From the NCBI GenBank assembly GCA_964516635.1, contig CAZEZY010000028.1:1-20799 (forward strand): a stretch of 20,799 nucleotides of DNA. Direction: 5' to 3'. The stretch comes from CAZEZY01 sp964516635. Its GTDB lineage: Bacteria; Pseudomonadota; Gammaproteobacteria; Burkholderiales; Burkholderiaceae_C. This document shows positions 1 through 8,010 of the stretch, piece by piece; position 1 is the stretch's first letter; the number at the start of each line of letters is the position of its first letter. Position numbers and translations under genes: made by a program. Under the pieces are notes generated by a model. The model did not search any database. It saw only the letters and a program-made list of their open reading frames with translations, and had not been told where the DNA came from.

Positions 1-530
1 GCCGCTGCTCTTACGGCCCCTACGCCCGCGCCATGGTGCGCGTGTGCAAGGAAGAGTCCTTCCACCAGCGCCAGGGCTACGAAGCCCTGCTGGTGATGAT
101 GAAGGGCACCCAGGCGCAGAAAGACATGGTGCAGGACGCCGTCAACCGCTGGTGGTGGAAGTGCCTGGCCATGTTTGGCCCGCCGGACGCCGACAGCCCC
201 AACAGCGCCCAAGGCATGCGCTGGGGCATCAAGCGCATCTCCAATGACGACCTGCGCCAGAAGTTCGTGGACGCCACCGTGCCCCAGGCGAAGGTGCTGG
301 GCGTGACCCTGCCCGACCCTGATCTCAAGTGGAACGAGGAGCGCCAGCACTACGACTACGGCCCCATCGACTGGGACGAGTTCTGGGCCACCGTCAACGG
401 CAACGGTCCGATGAACAAGCAGCGTCTGGCCACCCGGGTGAAGGCCCACAACGACGGCCAGTGGGTGCGCGACGCCGCCCTGGCCCATGCCCGCAAACAG
501 CAACAACGTGCCCTGAAGGAGGCCGCATGA
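1..530 (+). CDS. paaA: PaaA, oxygenase subunit of phenylacetyl-CoA 1,2-epoxidase (5' truncated)
   Basis: This is the C-terminal part of the catalytic subunit of the ring 1,2-phenylacetyl-CoA epoxidase, the di-iron multicomponent monooxygenase that starts aerobic phenylacetate breakdown in the cytoplasm. The reading frame is open from base 3, so the gene begins outside the window. About 176 residues are visible of roughly 330 in the family. The segment KEESFHQRQGYEALL contains the EExxH carboxylate/histidine motif that supplies ligands of the second half of the di-iron site. The downstream NRWWWKCLAMFGPPD block and the PDPDLKW block are also typical of PaaA. The stop codon overlaps the paaB start (ATGA), which implies translational coupling. 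Identity is secure from motif and gene order. The missing 5' end is a window effect, not a pseudogene sign. Confidence 0.96.
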   Translation, partial: RCSYGPYARAMVRVCKEESFHQRQGYEALLVMMKGTQAQKDMVQDAVNRWWWKCLAMFGPPDADSPNSAQGMRWGIKRISNDDLRQKFVDATVPQAKVLGVTLPDPDLKWNEERQHYDYGPIDWDEFWATVNGNGPMNKQRLATRVKAHNDGQWVRDAALAHARKQQQRALKEAA

Positions 531-823
531 ACGCGCCCGCATTGAAAGACTGGCCCCTCTGGGAAGTGTTTGTCCGCAGCAAGCAGGGCCTGGAGCACAA
601 GCACTGCGGCAGCCTGCACGCCTCCGACGCCCAGCATGCCCTGCAGATGGCCCGCGACGTCTACACCCGCCGCCAGGAAGGCGTGAGCATCTGGGTGGTG
701 CCGTCCAAGGCCATCACGGCCAGCGCACCGGACGAAAAGGGCGAATTCTTCGAGCCGGCGGCCGACAAGATCTACCGCCACCCGACCTTTTATGAGATCC
801 CCGAAGAAGTGGGGCACATGTGA
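527..823 (+). CDS. paaB: PaaB, subunit of phenylacetyl-CoA 1,2-epoxidase
   Basis: PaaB is a small 98-residue protein of the PaaABCE epoxidase, within the family's usual length of about 95 residues. It helps assemble the PaaA-PaaC oxygenase core and has no catalytic metal site of its own. Family-typical segments are WPLWEVFVRSKQGLEHKHCGSLHA near the start, DAQHALQMARDVYTRR, and EGVSIWVVPSKAI. The start ATG overlaps the paaA stop by 4 bases, and the stop TGA shares one base with the paaC start ATG (TGATG). All three genes are therefore translated as a coupled unit. Identity is well supported by sequence and position. Confidence 0.96.
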   Translation: MNAPALKDWPLWEVFVRSKQGLEHKHCGSLHASDAQHALQMARDVYTRRQEGVSIWVVPSKAITASAPDEKGEFFEPAADKIYRHPTFYEIPEEVGHM

Positions 824-1701
824 TGAGCGCCGCCACCGTACAGATGACCGTGACCGAGCCAGCGCCGGGCCGCCCCAAGCAGGCGAGCGCCCCCTCGGGG
901 GGCAGCGCAGCGCCAACAGGTGCAAGCGTGGGGGCCATTACCTACCTCTTGCACCTCGCCGACAACGCCGTGGTGCTGGGCCAGCGCAACTCGGAATGGT
1001 GCGGCCACGGCCCCATTCTGGAGGAAGACATTGCCATGGCCAACATCAGCCTGGACCTGATCGGTCAGGCCCGGTTGCTGTACCAGCTGGCGGCCCAGCG
1101 CATCGGGGGTGACGCCACCGAGGACTCCCTCGCCTACTTCCGTGGCGACACCGAGTTCCGCAACTACACCCTGCTGGAACTGCCGCACTCCGGTCCGCTG
1201 GTGGGTTACGCCAAGACCGACATGGACTACGGCACCACCATCGTGCGCAACTTCCTCTACAGCGCCCTCATGGTGCTGGTCTGGGAGTCGTTGCAGCGGT
1301 CACCCGACGCCGATCTGGCCGCGATCGCCGCCAAGTCGCTCAAGGAAACGCGCTACCACCTGCGCCACTCGCGGGACTGGCTGATCCGCCTGGGTGATGG
1401 CACCGACGAATCGCATGCCCGTGCGCAGGCCGCGCTCGATCACCTCATGCCTTACACGCAGGAATTCTGGACCGACGGCGCCACCGAGGCGGCTGCCGTG
1501 GAAGCCGGCGTGGACGCGAAAACCCTGCGCGCCCAGTGGGACGCGATGGTGGACGACGCCGTGGCCGAGGCCACGTTGCAGCGCGCTTCGGCCGTGGGTT
1601 ACGTGACCCAGGGCAAGAACGGCCTGCATTCCGAGCACCTGAGCTACCTGCTCACCGACATGCAGAGCCTGGCCCGCGCCCACCCCGGCGCCCAGTGGTG
1701 A
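823..1701 (+). CDS. paaC: PaaC, structural subunit of phenylacetyl-CoA 1,2-epoxidase, with unusual N-terminal insert
   Basis: PaaC is the catalytically silent ferritin-like partner of PaaA in the epoxidase core. The family block starts at residue 39 (ITYLLHLADNAVVLGQRNSEW, then CGHGPILEEDIAMANISLDL) and runs to a conserved C-terminus (GKNGLHSEHLSYLLTDMQ). The predicted protein has 292 residues against about 250 in E. coli. The excess lies at the N-terminus: residues 16-38 are a low-complexity Ala/Ser/Gly/Pro segment encoded by a G/C-rich palindromic repeat (867-936). I chose ATG 823 because it overlaps the paaB stop as TGATG. A GTG at 928, with a weak AGG upstream, could give a normal-length protein instead and would leave the repeat untranslated. 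Function is secure; the start is uncertain. Confidence 0.93.
   Translation: MSAATVQMTVTEPAPGRPKQASAPSGGSAAPTGASVGAITYLLHLADNAVVLGQRNSEWCGHGPILEEDIAMANISLDLIGQARLLYQLAAQRIGGDATEDSLAYFRGDTEFRNYTLLELPHSGPLVGYAKTDMDYGTTIVRNFLYSALMVLVWESLQRSPDADLAAIAAKSLKETRYHLRHSRDWLIRLGDGTDESHARAQAALDHLMPYTQEFWTDGATEAAAVEAGVDAKTLRAQWDAMVDDAVAEATLQRASAVGYVTQGKNGLHSEHLSYLLTDMQSLARAHPGAQW
867..936. repeat. G/C-rich palindromic interspersed repeat inside the paaC 5' coding region
   Basis: This 70-base segment has a central CCCCC-TC-GGGGG palindrome (890-901), flanking GCGAGCG and CAGCGCAGCG arms, and roughly inverted ends (GGGCCGCCCC at the left, GTGGGGGCC at the right). The pattern matches my memory of palindromic repeats scattered between genes in Comamonadaceae chromosomes, for example Hydrogenophaga, Acidovorax and Variovorax. 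No second copy is in this window, so its repetitive nature is inferred. It contains no stop codon in the paaC frame and so reads through as 23 Ala/Ser/Gly/Pro-rich residues. Confidence 0.6.
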
Positions 1702-1720
1702 GTCGCCCGGAGCACCAGCC

Positions 1721-2275
1721 ATGAACGTCGCCCCCACTGCCCCACCGGATGCCGACACCCTGTCGCGGGTGTGGGACGCGCTCGACCAGCTGACCGACCC
1801 GGAAATACCCGTCATCACCCTGCGCGAGATGGGCATCCTGCGAGACGTTCGCGCCGCGACCGACGGGCTGGAGGTGGTCATCACGCCCACCTACAGCGGC
1901 TGCCCGGCCATGGGCCAGATCGAGGACGACGTGCGCGCCGTGGTGCTGGGCCTGGGCCTGCCGGCCCGCGTGGTCACCCAGCTGGCACCGGCCTGGACCA
2001 CCGACTGGATGACCGACGCCGCGAAAGACAAACTGCGCGCCTATGGCATTGCGCCCCCGCAGGGCCGCTGCGCCGGCGACACTGCCAGCCAGCCGGACGC
2101 CACCAACGTGCTGCGCTTTGTGCGTGGGGCCGCCGAGGCCACACCCGTGGTGCCCTGCCCGCACTGTGGCTCCAGCCACACCGTCGAGCGTTCGCACTTC
2201 GGCTCCACCGCCTGCAAGGCGCTCTACAAGTGCCTGGATTGCCAGGAACCGTTCGATTATTTCAAGCCGTACTGA
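1721..2275 (+). CDS. paaD: PaaD, MIP18-family maturation factor of the phenylacetyl-CoA epoxidase
   Basis: This is a 184-residue DUF59/MIP18-type protein with a C-terminal zinc ribbon. PaaD belongs to every paaABCDE cluster, is required for epoxidase activity in vivo, and is thought to help Fe-S or metal insertion, probably into the PaaE reductase. The N-terminal domain shows DPEIPVITLREMGILRDV (residues 27-44) and TPTYSGCPAMGQI, with the conserved Cys61. The C-terminal ribbon has CPHC at 146-149 and CLDC at 171-174. The start ATG follows paaC by 19 bases and is preceded by CGGAG. It lies 2 bases upstream of paaE. Some databases call this gene paaJ, so the symbol may vary; the family assignment is firm. 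Confidence 0.95.
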   Translation: MNVAPTAPPDADTLSRVWDALDQLTDPEIPVITLREMGILRDVRAATDGLEVVITPTYSGCPAMGQIEDDVRAVVLGLGLPARVVTQLAPAWTTDWMTDAAKDKLRAYGIAPPQGRCAGDTASQPDATNVLRFVRGAAEATPVVPCPHCGSSHTVERSHFGSTACKALYKCLDCQEPFDYFKPY

Positions 2276-2277
2276 CC

Positions 2278-3375
2278 ATGTCTGCACCCCGTTTCCACCC
2301 GCTCACCGTCAAGCGCGTTTCGCCAGAGGCCGCCGGCTCGGTGGCCATCACCTTTCAGGTACCCGCCGACCAGCGCGATGCCTTTGCTTTCGAACCCGGC
2401 CAGTTCCTGACGCTGCGTGCCCAGGTCAACGGGCAGGACGTGCGACGCAACTACTCCATCAGCAGCCCGCGCAGCCGTTTCGTGCAGACGGGTGAGCTGG
2501 AAGTGGGCATCCGCCCGGTGGAAGGTGGGGTGTTTTCCAACTGGGCGGCCACCGCCATCCAGGTCGGCGACACGATCAGCGTCATGCCGCCGGACGGCCG
2601 CTTCACGGTCAGGAAGGCGCGGGCCATTCACCGCGTGGGCTTTGCGGCCGGCTCCGGCATCACGCCCATCCTCTCGATCGCCGCCACCACGCTGGAAGAG
2701 CAGCCCGAGTCCAAGTTCACCCTGGTCTATGGCAACCGCCGCATGGGCAGTGTGATGTTCAACGAAGCCTTGCAGGACCTGAAAGACCGTTACGCCGACC
2801 GCTTCACCATGATCCACGTGCTGTCGCGCCAGGCCCAGGAGGTGGACCTGCTGCAAGGCCGCATCGACAAGCAGAAGGTGCTCGACATCGTCGCCGCCCT
2901 GCTGCCCGCCAAAAGCATGGATGAGGTCTTCATCTGCGGCCCCGAGGCCATGATCGAGGCCACCGAACAGGGTTTGCTGGAAGCCGGTGTGCCTAACAGC
3001 CGCATCTACACCGAACGCTTCACCACCGGTGCCGCCATGGCCGCCAAGGTGCAGGCCGACGTGGACGCCAAACCGAAGAAGGTGGACGCCGCCAAGGGCA
3101 TCAAGCTCACCGTGGTGCTGGACGGCAAACAGCACGAGATGGCGCTGGGCCATGACGAGCACGTACTCGACGCCGCCCTGAATGCCGGGCTGGATCTGCC
3201 CTATTCCTGCAAGGCTGGCGTGTGCTGCACCTGCCGCGGCAAGGTACTCGAAGGCCGGCTCGAGATGGACAAGAACTTCACCCTCGAAGCCGACGAAATG
3301 GCCCAGGGCTTCGTGCTCACCTGCCAGGCCCGGGCGCTGACCGATCGCATCGTGGTGAGCTTCGACGAACGTTGA
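2278..3375 (+). CDS. paaE: PaaE, reductase subunit of phenylacetyl-CoA 1,2-epoxidase
   Basis: PaaE passes electrons from NADPH through FAD and a plant-type [2Fe-2S] cluster to the PaaA di-iron site. Its 365 residues match the family length (about 355). Order of domains: FAD-binding barrel with RRNYSISSP (56-64), NAD(P)-binding domain with GSGITPIL (125-132) and CGPEAM (220-225), then a linker and a C-terminal ferredoxin domain. The cluster ligands are Cys311, Cys316 and Cys319 in CKAGVCCTC, plus Cys349. The start ATG at 2278 lies 2 bases after the paaD stop, so translation is probably coupled. It is the last gene of the visible paa set. No terminator was seen before the next gene. Confidence 0.97.
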   Translation: MSAPRFHPLTVKRVSPEAAGSVAITFQVPADQRDAFAFEPGQFLTLRAQVNGQDVRRNYSISSPRSRFVQTGELEVGIRPVEGGVFSNWAATAIQVGDTISVMPPDGRFTVRKARAIHRVGFAAGSGITPILSIAATTLEEQPESKFTLVYGNRRMGSVMFNEALQDLKDRYADRFTMIHVLSRQAQEVDLLQGRIDKQKVLDIVAALLPAKSMDEVFICGPEAMIEATEQGLLEAGVPNSRIYTERFTTGAAMAAKVQADVDAKPKKVDAAKGIKLTVVLDGKQHEMALGHDEHVLDAALNAGLDLPYSCKAGVCCTCRGKVLEGRLEMDKNFTLEADEMAQGFVLTCQARALTDRIVVSFDER

Positions 3376-3398
3376 ATCGGGATCGCGCGGGCTACACT
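3372..3398 (+). promoter_or_regulatory. Possible promoter in front of the TPR-methyltransferase gene
   Basis: TTGAAT (3372-3377), overlapping the paaE stop, and TACACT (3393-3398) form a sigma-70-like pair with a short 15-base spacer. The distance from TACACT to the next ATG (3406) is only 7 bases, so transcription from here would start at or beside the A of the start codon. No Shine-Dalgarno sequence precedes that ATG, which fits a leaderless transcript. The short spacer makes this a weak call. Confidence 0.35.
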
Positions 3399-3405
3399 GC
3401 GCTTC

Positions 3406-4605
3406 ATGCAATCCCCACTGGAACTCGGCAAACAATGGTTTATGCAGGGCGTTGCCCTGTTTGAACAGGGCCACCACGAGCAGGCCGAAGCGGCGTTTGC
3501 CGAGGCGCTGAAGCAGGTTCCCGGGCGCGCCTCCGTGCTGCTCAACCTGGGCATCACGAGGGTTCACCTGGGCCGTCACGGCGATGCCATCGAGCCGCTG
3601 GAGCAGGCCCTCGCTGTCGACCCTGGCGCGGCCGATGCCTGGGTCGCACTGGGCACGGCCCAGTTTGAAACCCTTCGCTGGGCGGCGGCGCTCGATTCAC
3701 TGGATCAGGCCATGGCCCTGGGCGTCGGTCATCCGGATGTCCGCCTGCGTCGAGCGCGCACCCTCGCCCGACTCGGTCGCTGGGCCGATGCCTTGCACGC
3801 CTATCAGACCCTGTTGTCCGAGGTCCCCGCACTGCCGGAGGCCTGGGTGGAGCAGGGTGAAATCCACCGCGAGGCGGGGCAGTGGGATGAGGCCGCGGTC
3901 GCTTATCGCCAGGGGCTTGCCCACGGTGCCGATCCGCAATGGGCGGGCTATCTGCTGGCCGCCGTCACCCGTGAGGGGGGTGTGCCGCATCCACCGGCCG
4001 AGTATGTGCGCGCGCTGTTTGACCAGTACGCCGACGATTTTGACGACCATCTGGTGGGCACGCTGGCCTATCAGGGGCACCAGACGCTGGTCGATTCGCT
4101 GGCGGCGTCGCCGTCGGACACCCTGGGTCGTGTGCTGGATCTGGGTTGTGGAACGGGGCTGTGTGGGGTGATGGTGCGGGAGCAGGCCACTCGTCTGGTC
4201 GGGATCGATCTGTCACCGGAAATGGTCGAGCGGTCGAGGGCGCGCGGCATTTACGATCGGCTGGAGGCGGGCGATCTCCATGAGCTTCTGCCGTTGCCGG
4301 GCGAGGTGTTCGATACCGTCCTGGCCGCCGACGTGTTCATTTACGTGGGTGAACTGTCCCGCGCATTCGCCTGCCTGGCCGCATCACTTCGACCGGCCGG
4401 GCGGCTGGCGTTCACGGTGGAGACGGGTGAGCCGGGTTCCGGCGCCCGGTTGCTGCCCAGCCTGCGATACAGCCACGCACCCGACTACATCCACGAACTG
4501 GCGTCACGCCATGGGTTTCAGGTGATCCGGCGCCGGGTTGCGCCCATCCGGCAAGACCAGGGCGTTCCTTTGATGGCCGATTATTACGTGCTCGGTCGCG
4601 AGTGA
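3406..4605 (+). CDS. TPR-repeat protein fused to a class I SAM-dependent methyltransferase
   Basis: This 399-residue soluble protein has two parts. Residues 8-180 contain about five tetratricopeptide repeats, for example LELGKQWFMQGVALFEQGHH and ALAVDPGAADAWVALG. Residues 200-399 form a Rossmann methyltransferase domain with motif I VLDLGCGTG (243-251), the acidic end of strand 2 in GIDLSPEM (Asp268), and FDTVLAADVFIYV (302-314). The architecture corresponds to the 'predicted methyltransferase with TPR repeats' group (COG4976-like), whose substrate is unknown. It follows paaE by 30 bases on the same strand and could be read through from the paa operon. A possible own promoter sits at 3372-3398. 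The start ATG lacks a ribosome binding site, and no better in-frame start was found. No paa-related function is implied by the domains. Confidence 0.88.
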   Translation: MQSPLELGKQWFMQGVALFEQGHHEQAEAAFAEALKQVPGRASVLLNLGITRVHLGRHGDAIEPLEQALAVDPGAADAWVALGTAQFETLRWAAALDSLDQAMALGVGHPDVRLRRARTLARLGRWADALHAYQTLLSEVPALPEAWVEQGEIHREAGQWDEAAVAYRQGLAHGADPQWAGYLLAAVTREGGVPHPPAEYVRALFDQYADDFDDHLVGTLAYQGHQTLVDSLAASPSDTLGRVLDLGCGTGLCGVMVREQATRLVGIDLSPEMVERSRARGIYDRLEAGDLHELLPLPGEVFDTVLAADVFIYVGELSRAFACLAASLRPAGRLAFTVETGEPGSGARLLPSLRYSHAPDYIHELASRHGFQVIRRRVAPIRQDQGVPLMADYYVLGRE

Positions 4606-4618
4606 CCGACCGGAGGGG

Positions 4619-6166
4619 TCAGCGGTCGGCGTAGTGCAACCGCAGCGCCCGCTTCAGCAGTTTGCCGCTGGGGTTCTTGGGCAGGGCATCGGTGAAAAGG
4701 ATCCGCTTGGGCTGTTTGAAATGCGCCAGATGACCTTCCAGCCCGGCCAGCACCTCCGCTGCTGACAATGCGTGGCCGGGTTTCACCACGATCACCGCGG
4801 TCACGGCTTCCACCCATTTCGGATCGGGCAACCCGATGACCGCCACTTCCGACACACCCGGCACGCGGTAAATCGCTTCTTCCACCTCTCGGCTGGCCAC
4901 GTTCTCGCCGCCCGTCTTGATCATGTCCTTTTTGCGGTCGACGATGGTCAGGTAGCCTTCTTCGTCGAGCACACCCAGGTCGCCGCTGTGGAACCAGCCA
5001 CCGGCAAAAGCGGCGGCCGTGCGTTCCTCGTCGTGAAAGTAGCCGCTCAGCAGTTGCGGCGAGCGATGCACGATCTCGCCCACCTCACCGGGGGCCACGT
5101 CTTCCATGGCATCGTTCACCACACGGGTTTCCACGTTGAGCGCCGGTCGCCCGGCCGACCCGGCCTTGCGCAGCTGGTCCTCGGGCTTGAGTACGGTGGC
5201 CACCGGGGCGATCTCGGTCTGTCCATACAGGTTCCAAAGCCGCACTTGCGGCAGGCGCTGCTGCATCTCCTTGAGCACGGCCACCGGCATGATGGAGGCG
5301 CCATAGTAGCCTTTGCGCAGCGCGCCGAGATCGGTCTGGTCGAATGCCGGTGCGCGCAGCAACCCGATCCACACCGTAGGGGGCGCAAAAAAGGAGTTGA
5401 TGCGGTGTTCGGCCAGCAGACGCAGCAGGTGGTCGGGCGTGGGCGTGCCGGTGATCACGTTGCAGGCGCCCACGTACACGCTGGGGCCGAAGAACACGTC
5501 GAGCTGGGCGCAGTGGTACAGCGGCAGCGCATGCAGCACCGTGTCGTTTTCAGCGATCTCGGCATCCACCAGGCAGGTCACGTACTCGGCGATCACGGCC
5601 TCGTGGGTGAGCATGGCGCCCTTGGGCCGCGATTCGGTGCCGCTGGTGTAGATGATCTGCGCGAGCATGCGGCCGTCGAGTTCCCGGTCGGGCGCAGGGC
5701 CGGGTTGCAGCAGCTCGTCGAATCGGAGCAGCCCCGTCACCGGTTCGCTGGCTGTTTCACTCGGGAGCCACACGTGGTGGCGAACGGCGGTACCGGTGCT
5801 GGCCGCGCGGCCCAGTTCGGCAAAACCGCTGTCGGTGCACAGCACGGTGGCGCCGCTGTGGGTGAGGATGAAGTTCGCCTCCTCGGCACTCAGCATGAAG
5901 TTCACCGGCACCAGCACCGCGCCCAGACGGGCCACCGCAAAGCGCAGGGCCGCAAAGGCGTGCGAATTGCGCGCAATCACGGCCACGCGGTCGCCCATGG
6001 CCACGCCGAGGGTGGCCAGGCCGTTGGCCAGCGCGTTGCAGGTCTCGTCGAACTCGGCGTAGGTCCATTGGGTGTCGCCGCAGCGGATCGCCAGCTTGCC
6101 AGGAAAGCGCTGGCGCGTCCGCCGAAGCAGGTCACCCAGGGTCTGTCGGTTCACGGTTCCGCGCAT
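4619..6166 (-). CDS. Acyl-CoA ligase (AMP-forming, fatty/aryl acid-CoA synthetase family)
   Basis: This 515-residue adenylate-forming enzyme would activate a carboxylic acid to its CoA thioester using ATP, in the cytoplasm. All core motifs are present: P-loop YTSGTESRPKGAMLTH (173-188), LYGQTE (313-318), SGDLG (394-398), DRKKDMIKTGGENV (410-423) and the catalytic lysine in NPSGKLLKR (Lys502). The P-loop reads TES rather than the common TTG. Length and motifs fit medium/long-chain or broad acyl-CoA synthetases (FadD/CaiC-like) and not the shorter PaaK phenylacetate-CoA ligases. The ATG has a good AGGGAG upstream with 8-base spacing. It lies 24 bases after dctM, so it is the last gene of the TRAP operon. 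The substrate is probably the acid that the TRAP system imports, but that is inference. Confidence 0.93.
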   Translation of the reverse strand: MRGTVNRQTLGDLLRRTRQRFPGKLAIRCGDTQWTYAEFDETCNALANGLATLGVAMGDRVAVIARNSHAFAALRFAVARLGAVLVPVNFMLSAEEANFILTHSGATVLCTDSGFAELGRAASTGTAVRHHVWLPSETASEPVTGLLRFDELLQPGPAPDRELDGRMLAQIIYTSGTESRPKGAMLTHEAVIAEYVTCLVDAEIAENDTVLHALPLYHCAQLDVFFGPSVYVGACNVITGTPTPDHLLRLLAEHRINSFFAPPTVWIGLLRAPAFDQTDLGALRKGYYGASIMPVAVLKEMQQRLPQVRLWNLYGQTEIAPVATVLKPEDQLRKAGSAGRPALNVETRVVNDAMEDVAPGEVGEIVHRSPQLLSGYFHDEERTAAAFAGGWFHSGDLGVLDEEGYLTIVDRKKDMIKTGGENVASREVEEAIYRVPGVSEVAVIGLPDPKWVEAVTAVIVVKPGHALSAAEVLAGLEGHLAHFKQPKRILFTDALPKNPSGKLLKRALRLHYADR

Positions 6167-6190
6167 GGGCGTGACTCCCTGTCGAAAGGC

Positions 6191-7483
6191 TCACTTCATC
6201 AGGCTGGGCAGCAGCAGGGCAATGCCCGGCACGGCAATGAGGATGCCCAGGCGGATGATGTCGGCGATCACGAAGGGCCACACGCCCTTGTAGATGGTGG
6301 TCAGCTTCACCTCTTTCAGCAGCGAATTGATCACGAACAGGTTCAGCCCCACGGGCGGCGAGATCAGCCCGATCTCCACCACCGTGACGATGAGGATGCC
6401 GAACCACACCGGATCAAAACCCAGCGCCATGATGATGGGGAAAAACACCGGAATGGTCAGCAGCACAATGGCCAGTTCTTCCATCACCATGCCCAGCAGG
6501 ATGTAGATGGCCATCATCATCACCACCACCATGATGGGATTGGGGCTGAACTGCACCACAAATTCGCGCAGGTCGGCCGGCATCGTGGTGAAGTTGACAA
6601 AGCTGGTGAAGATCATCGCCCCGATCAGGATGGTGAAGAGCATCGCCGTGGTGCGAGCGCTCTCCATCAGGATCTCCAGCAGCAGCTTCCAGGTCAACGT
6701 GCGACGCAGCAGCGCGAACAGGAAGGCGCCGGCCGCTCCCACGCCAGCCCCTTCGGTGGCCGTGAACACGCCCCCGTAAATGCCGCCAATCACGAGAATG
6801 AACAGCACCACCACGCCCCATACATTGCCAAGGGCGCGCAACCGTTCGCCCCAGGTGTGGCGCTCAGCGGGTGGACCCGCTTCGGGGTTGCGCCAGGTCA
6901 CGAACACGACGGCCAGGCACAGCAGGGTGATGGCCAGCAGGCCCGGCAGGATGCCCGCAATGAAGAGTTTGCCGATGTTGGTTTCGGTGATGATGCCGTA
7001 GATCACCAGAACCGTTGACGGCGGAATCAGGATGCCCAGCGTGCCGCCGGAAGCAATCGCGCCGGTGGAAAGCTCGTCGCTGTAGCCGTGCTTGCGCATT
7101 TCGGGGTAGGCCACGCGTGACATGGTGGCCGCGGTGGCGATCGAGGAGCCGCAGATGGACCCGAATCCGCCCGAGGCGATGATGCTGGCCATGGCCAGGC
7201 CGCCCCTGCGGTGGCCCACGAAGGCGTTGGCGGCCTGGAACAGCTCGCGCGCCATGCCGGCCCGCGCGACGAAATTGCCCATCAGCACGAACAGGGGGAT
7301 GACCGACAACACATACGCAAAGCCGGTCTCGAACACCACCTGGCTCACGCCGGCAAAGGCAGGGGTCCAGCCGCGCATGAGCCCCATGCCCACCACGCCG
7401 GCAATCGTCATGGCCACGGCCAGCGGGATGCGCATGAAGGCCATCGCAAAGACGGCCAGAAATCCCAGAAAAGCTTCGGTCAT
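6191..7483 (-). CDS. dctM: TRAP transporter large permease subunit, DctM family
   Basis: This is the 12-helix ion-coupled translocation subunit of a tripartite ATP-independent periplasmic transporter. Its 430 residues match the family. Hydrophobic segments run throughout, and family-typical blocks are seen: GFGSICGSSIATAATMSRVAYPEM (glycine/serine-rich loop), SGGTLGILIPPSTVLVIYGI and GLISPPVGLNLFVI near the C-terminus. The first two mark the duplicated substrate and sodium-binding hairpins. The start ATG overlaps the dctQ stop (ATGA) and has GGAGGG 6 bases upstream. It sits between dctQ and the acyl-CoA ligase gene. The family moves carboxylates such as C4-dicarboxylates, keto acids, aromatic acids and lactate; the substrate here is unknown. 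Confidence 0.96.
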   Translation of the reverse strand: MTEAFLGFLAVFAMAFMRIPLAVAMTIAGVVGMGLMRGWTPAFAGVSQVVFETGFAYVLSVIPLFVLMGNFVARAGMARELFQAANAFVGHRRGGLAMASIIASGGFGSICGSSIATAATMSRVAYPEMRKHGYSDELSTGAIASGGTLGILIPPSTVLVIYGIITETNIGKLFIAGILPGLLAITLLCLAVVFVTWRNPEAGPPAERHTWGERLRALGNVWGVVVLFILVIGGIYGGVFTATEGAGVGAAGAFLFALLRRTLTWKLLLEILMESARTTAMLFTILIGAMIFTSFVNFTTMPADLREFVVQFSPNPIMVVVMMMAIYILLGMVMEELAIVLLTIPVFFPIIMALGFDPVWFGILIVTVVEIGLISPPVGLNLFVINSLLKEVKLTTIYKGVWPFVIADIIRLGILIAVPGIALLLPSLMK

Positions 7484-7983
7484 GCGGTGCCCTCCGGCGC
7501 GTGGTGCTCACCCACTCCCGGTGGGACCCAGATCACCTGAAGGAGGTGTATCACGGCGGTCAGCCCCAGCAAGATGACCATGCTCCAGGCCACGGGTGCC
7601 ATCGGCAACATCAGGTAGGAGGTGGTTTCCTGGTACTCGGCAAAGCGCTCGGCGCGGCGCACCAGCTGCAAGCTCAGGAAGGCAAAAAGGGCCGCACTGA
7701 CCAAGCTCACCAGCCGGTGCTGGATGCGCTTGAGCCCTCGGGGGATCAGCCCGTCGAGCGTGTCAAACACCACATGCTCCCCGCGCCATGACACCAGCGG
7801 CAGGGCACCAAAGATGACGACCACCATCAGGATTTCGGTGATTTCCAGAGCACCAGGAATGGAGTGGTTGAGGAATTTGCGGCTCGTGACGTCGAACAGC
7901 ATCAGCCACATGATGGCAAACAGGGCAAGGGCCGACAGCAGTCCACAGGTCCACTTCAGCAGGCGGTCCACGACAGGGATCAT
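7480..7983 (-). CDS. dctQ: TRAP transporter small permease subunit, DctQ family
   Basis: DctQ is the four-helix inner-membrane partner of DctM. The 167-residue model shows hydrophobic helices at the start (LLKWTCGLLSALALFAIMWL), ITEILMVVVIFGALPLVSW with the conserved family motif followed by RGEHVVFDTLDGLIP, and two more towards the C-terminus. I chose ATG 7983. A TTG at 8013 would add ten residues, but it lies directly behind a strong stem-loop (8020-8054) and has no ribosome binding site. Neither start has a clear Shine-Dalgarno sequence, so the start remains open. The stop overlaps the dctM start. Confidence 0.92.
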   Translation of the reverse strand: MIPVVDRLLKWTCGLLSALALFAIMWLMLFDVTSRKFLNHSIPGALEITEILMVVVIFGALPLVSWRGEHVVFDTLDGLIPRGLKRIQHRLVSLVSAALFAFLSLQLVRRAERFAEYQETTSYLMLPMAPVAWSMVILLGLTAVIHLLQVIWVPPGVGEHHAPEGTA

Positions 7984-8010
7984 GGCAAGGGCGGTGAGAG
8001 GTAAATGGGC

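Noticed and set aside
4606..4629. Hairpin CCGACC/GGTCGG between the convergent TPR-methyltransferase and acyl-CoA ligase genes as a bidirectional terminator
   Set aside because: The stem is only 6 bp with a 12-base loop, overlaps the ligase stop, and has no T-run on either strand.
4772..7018. Long open frame of 748 codons on the plus strand, rich in His, Gln and Gly
   Set aside because: It is antisense to the acyl-CoA ligase and DctM genes, which have complete motifs and ribosome binding sites. Its composition is typical of a frame opposite high-GC coding DNA.
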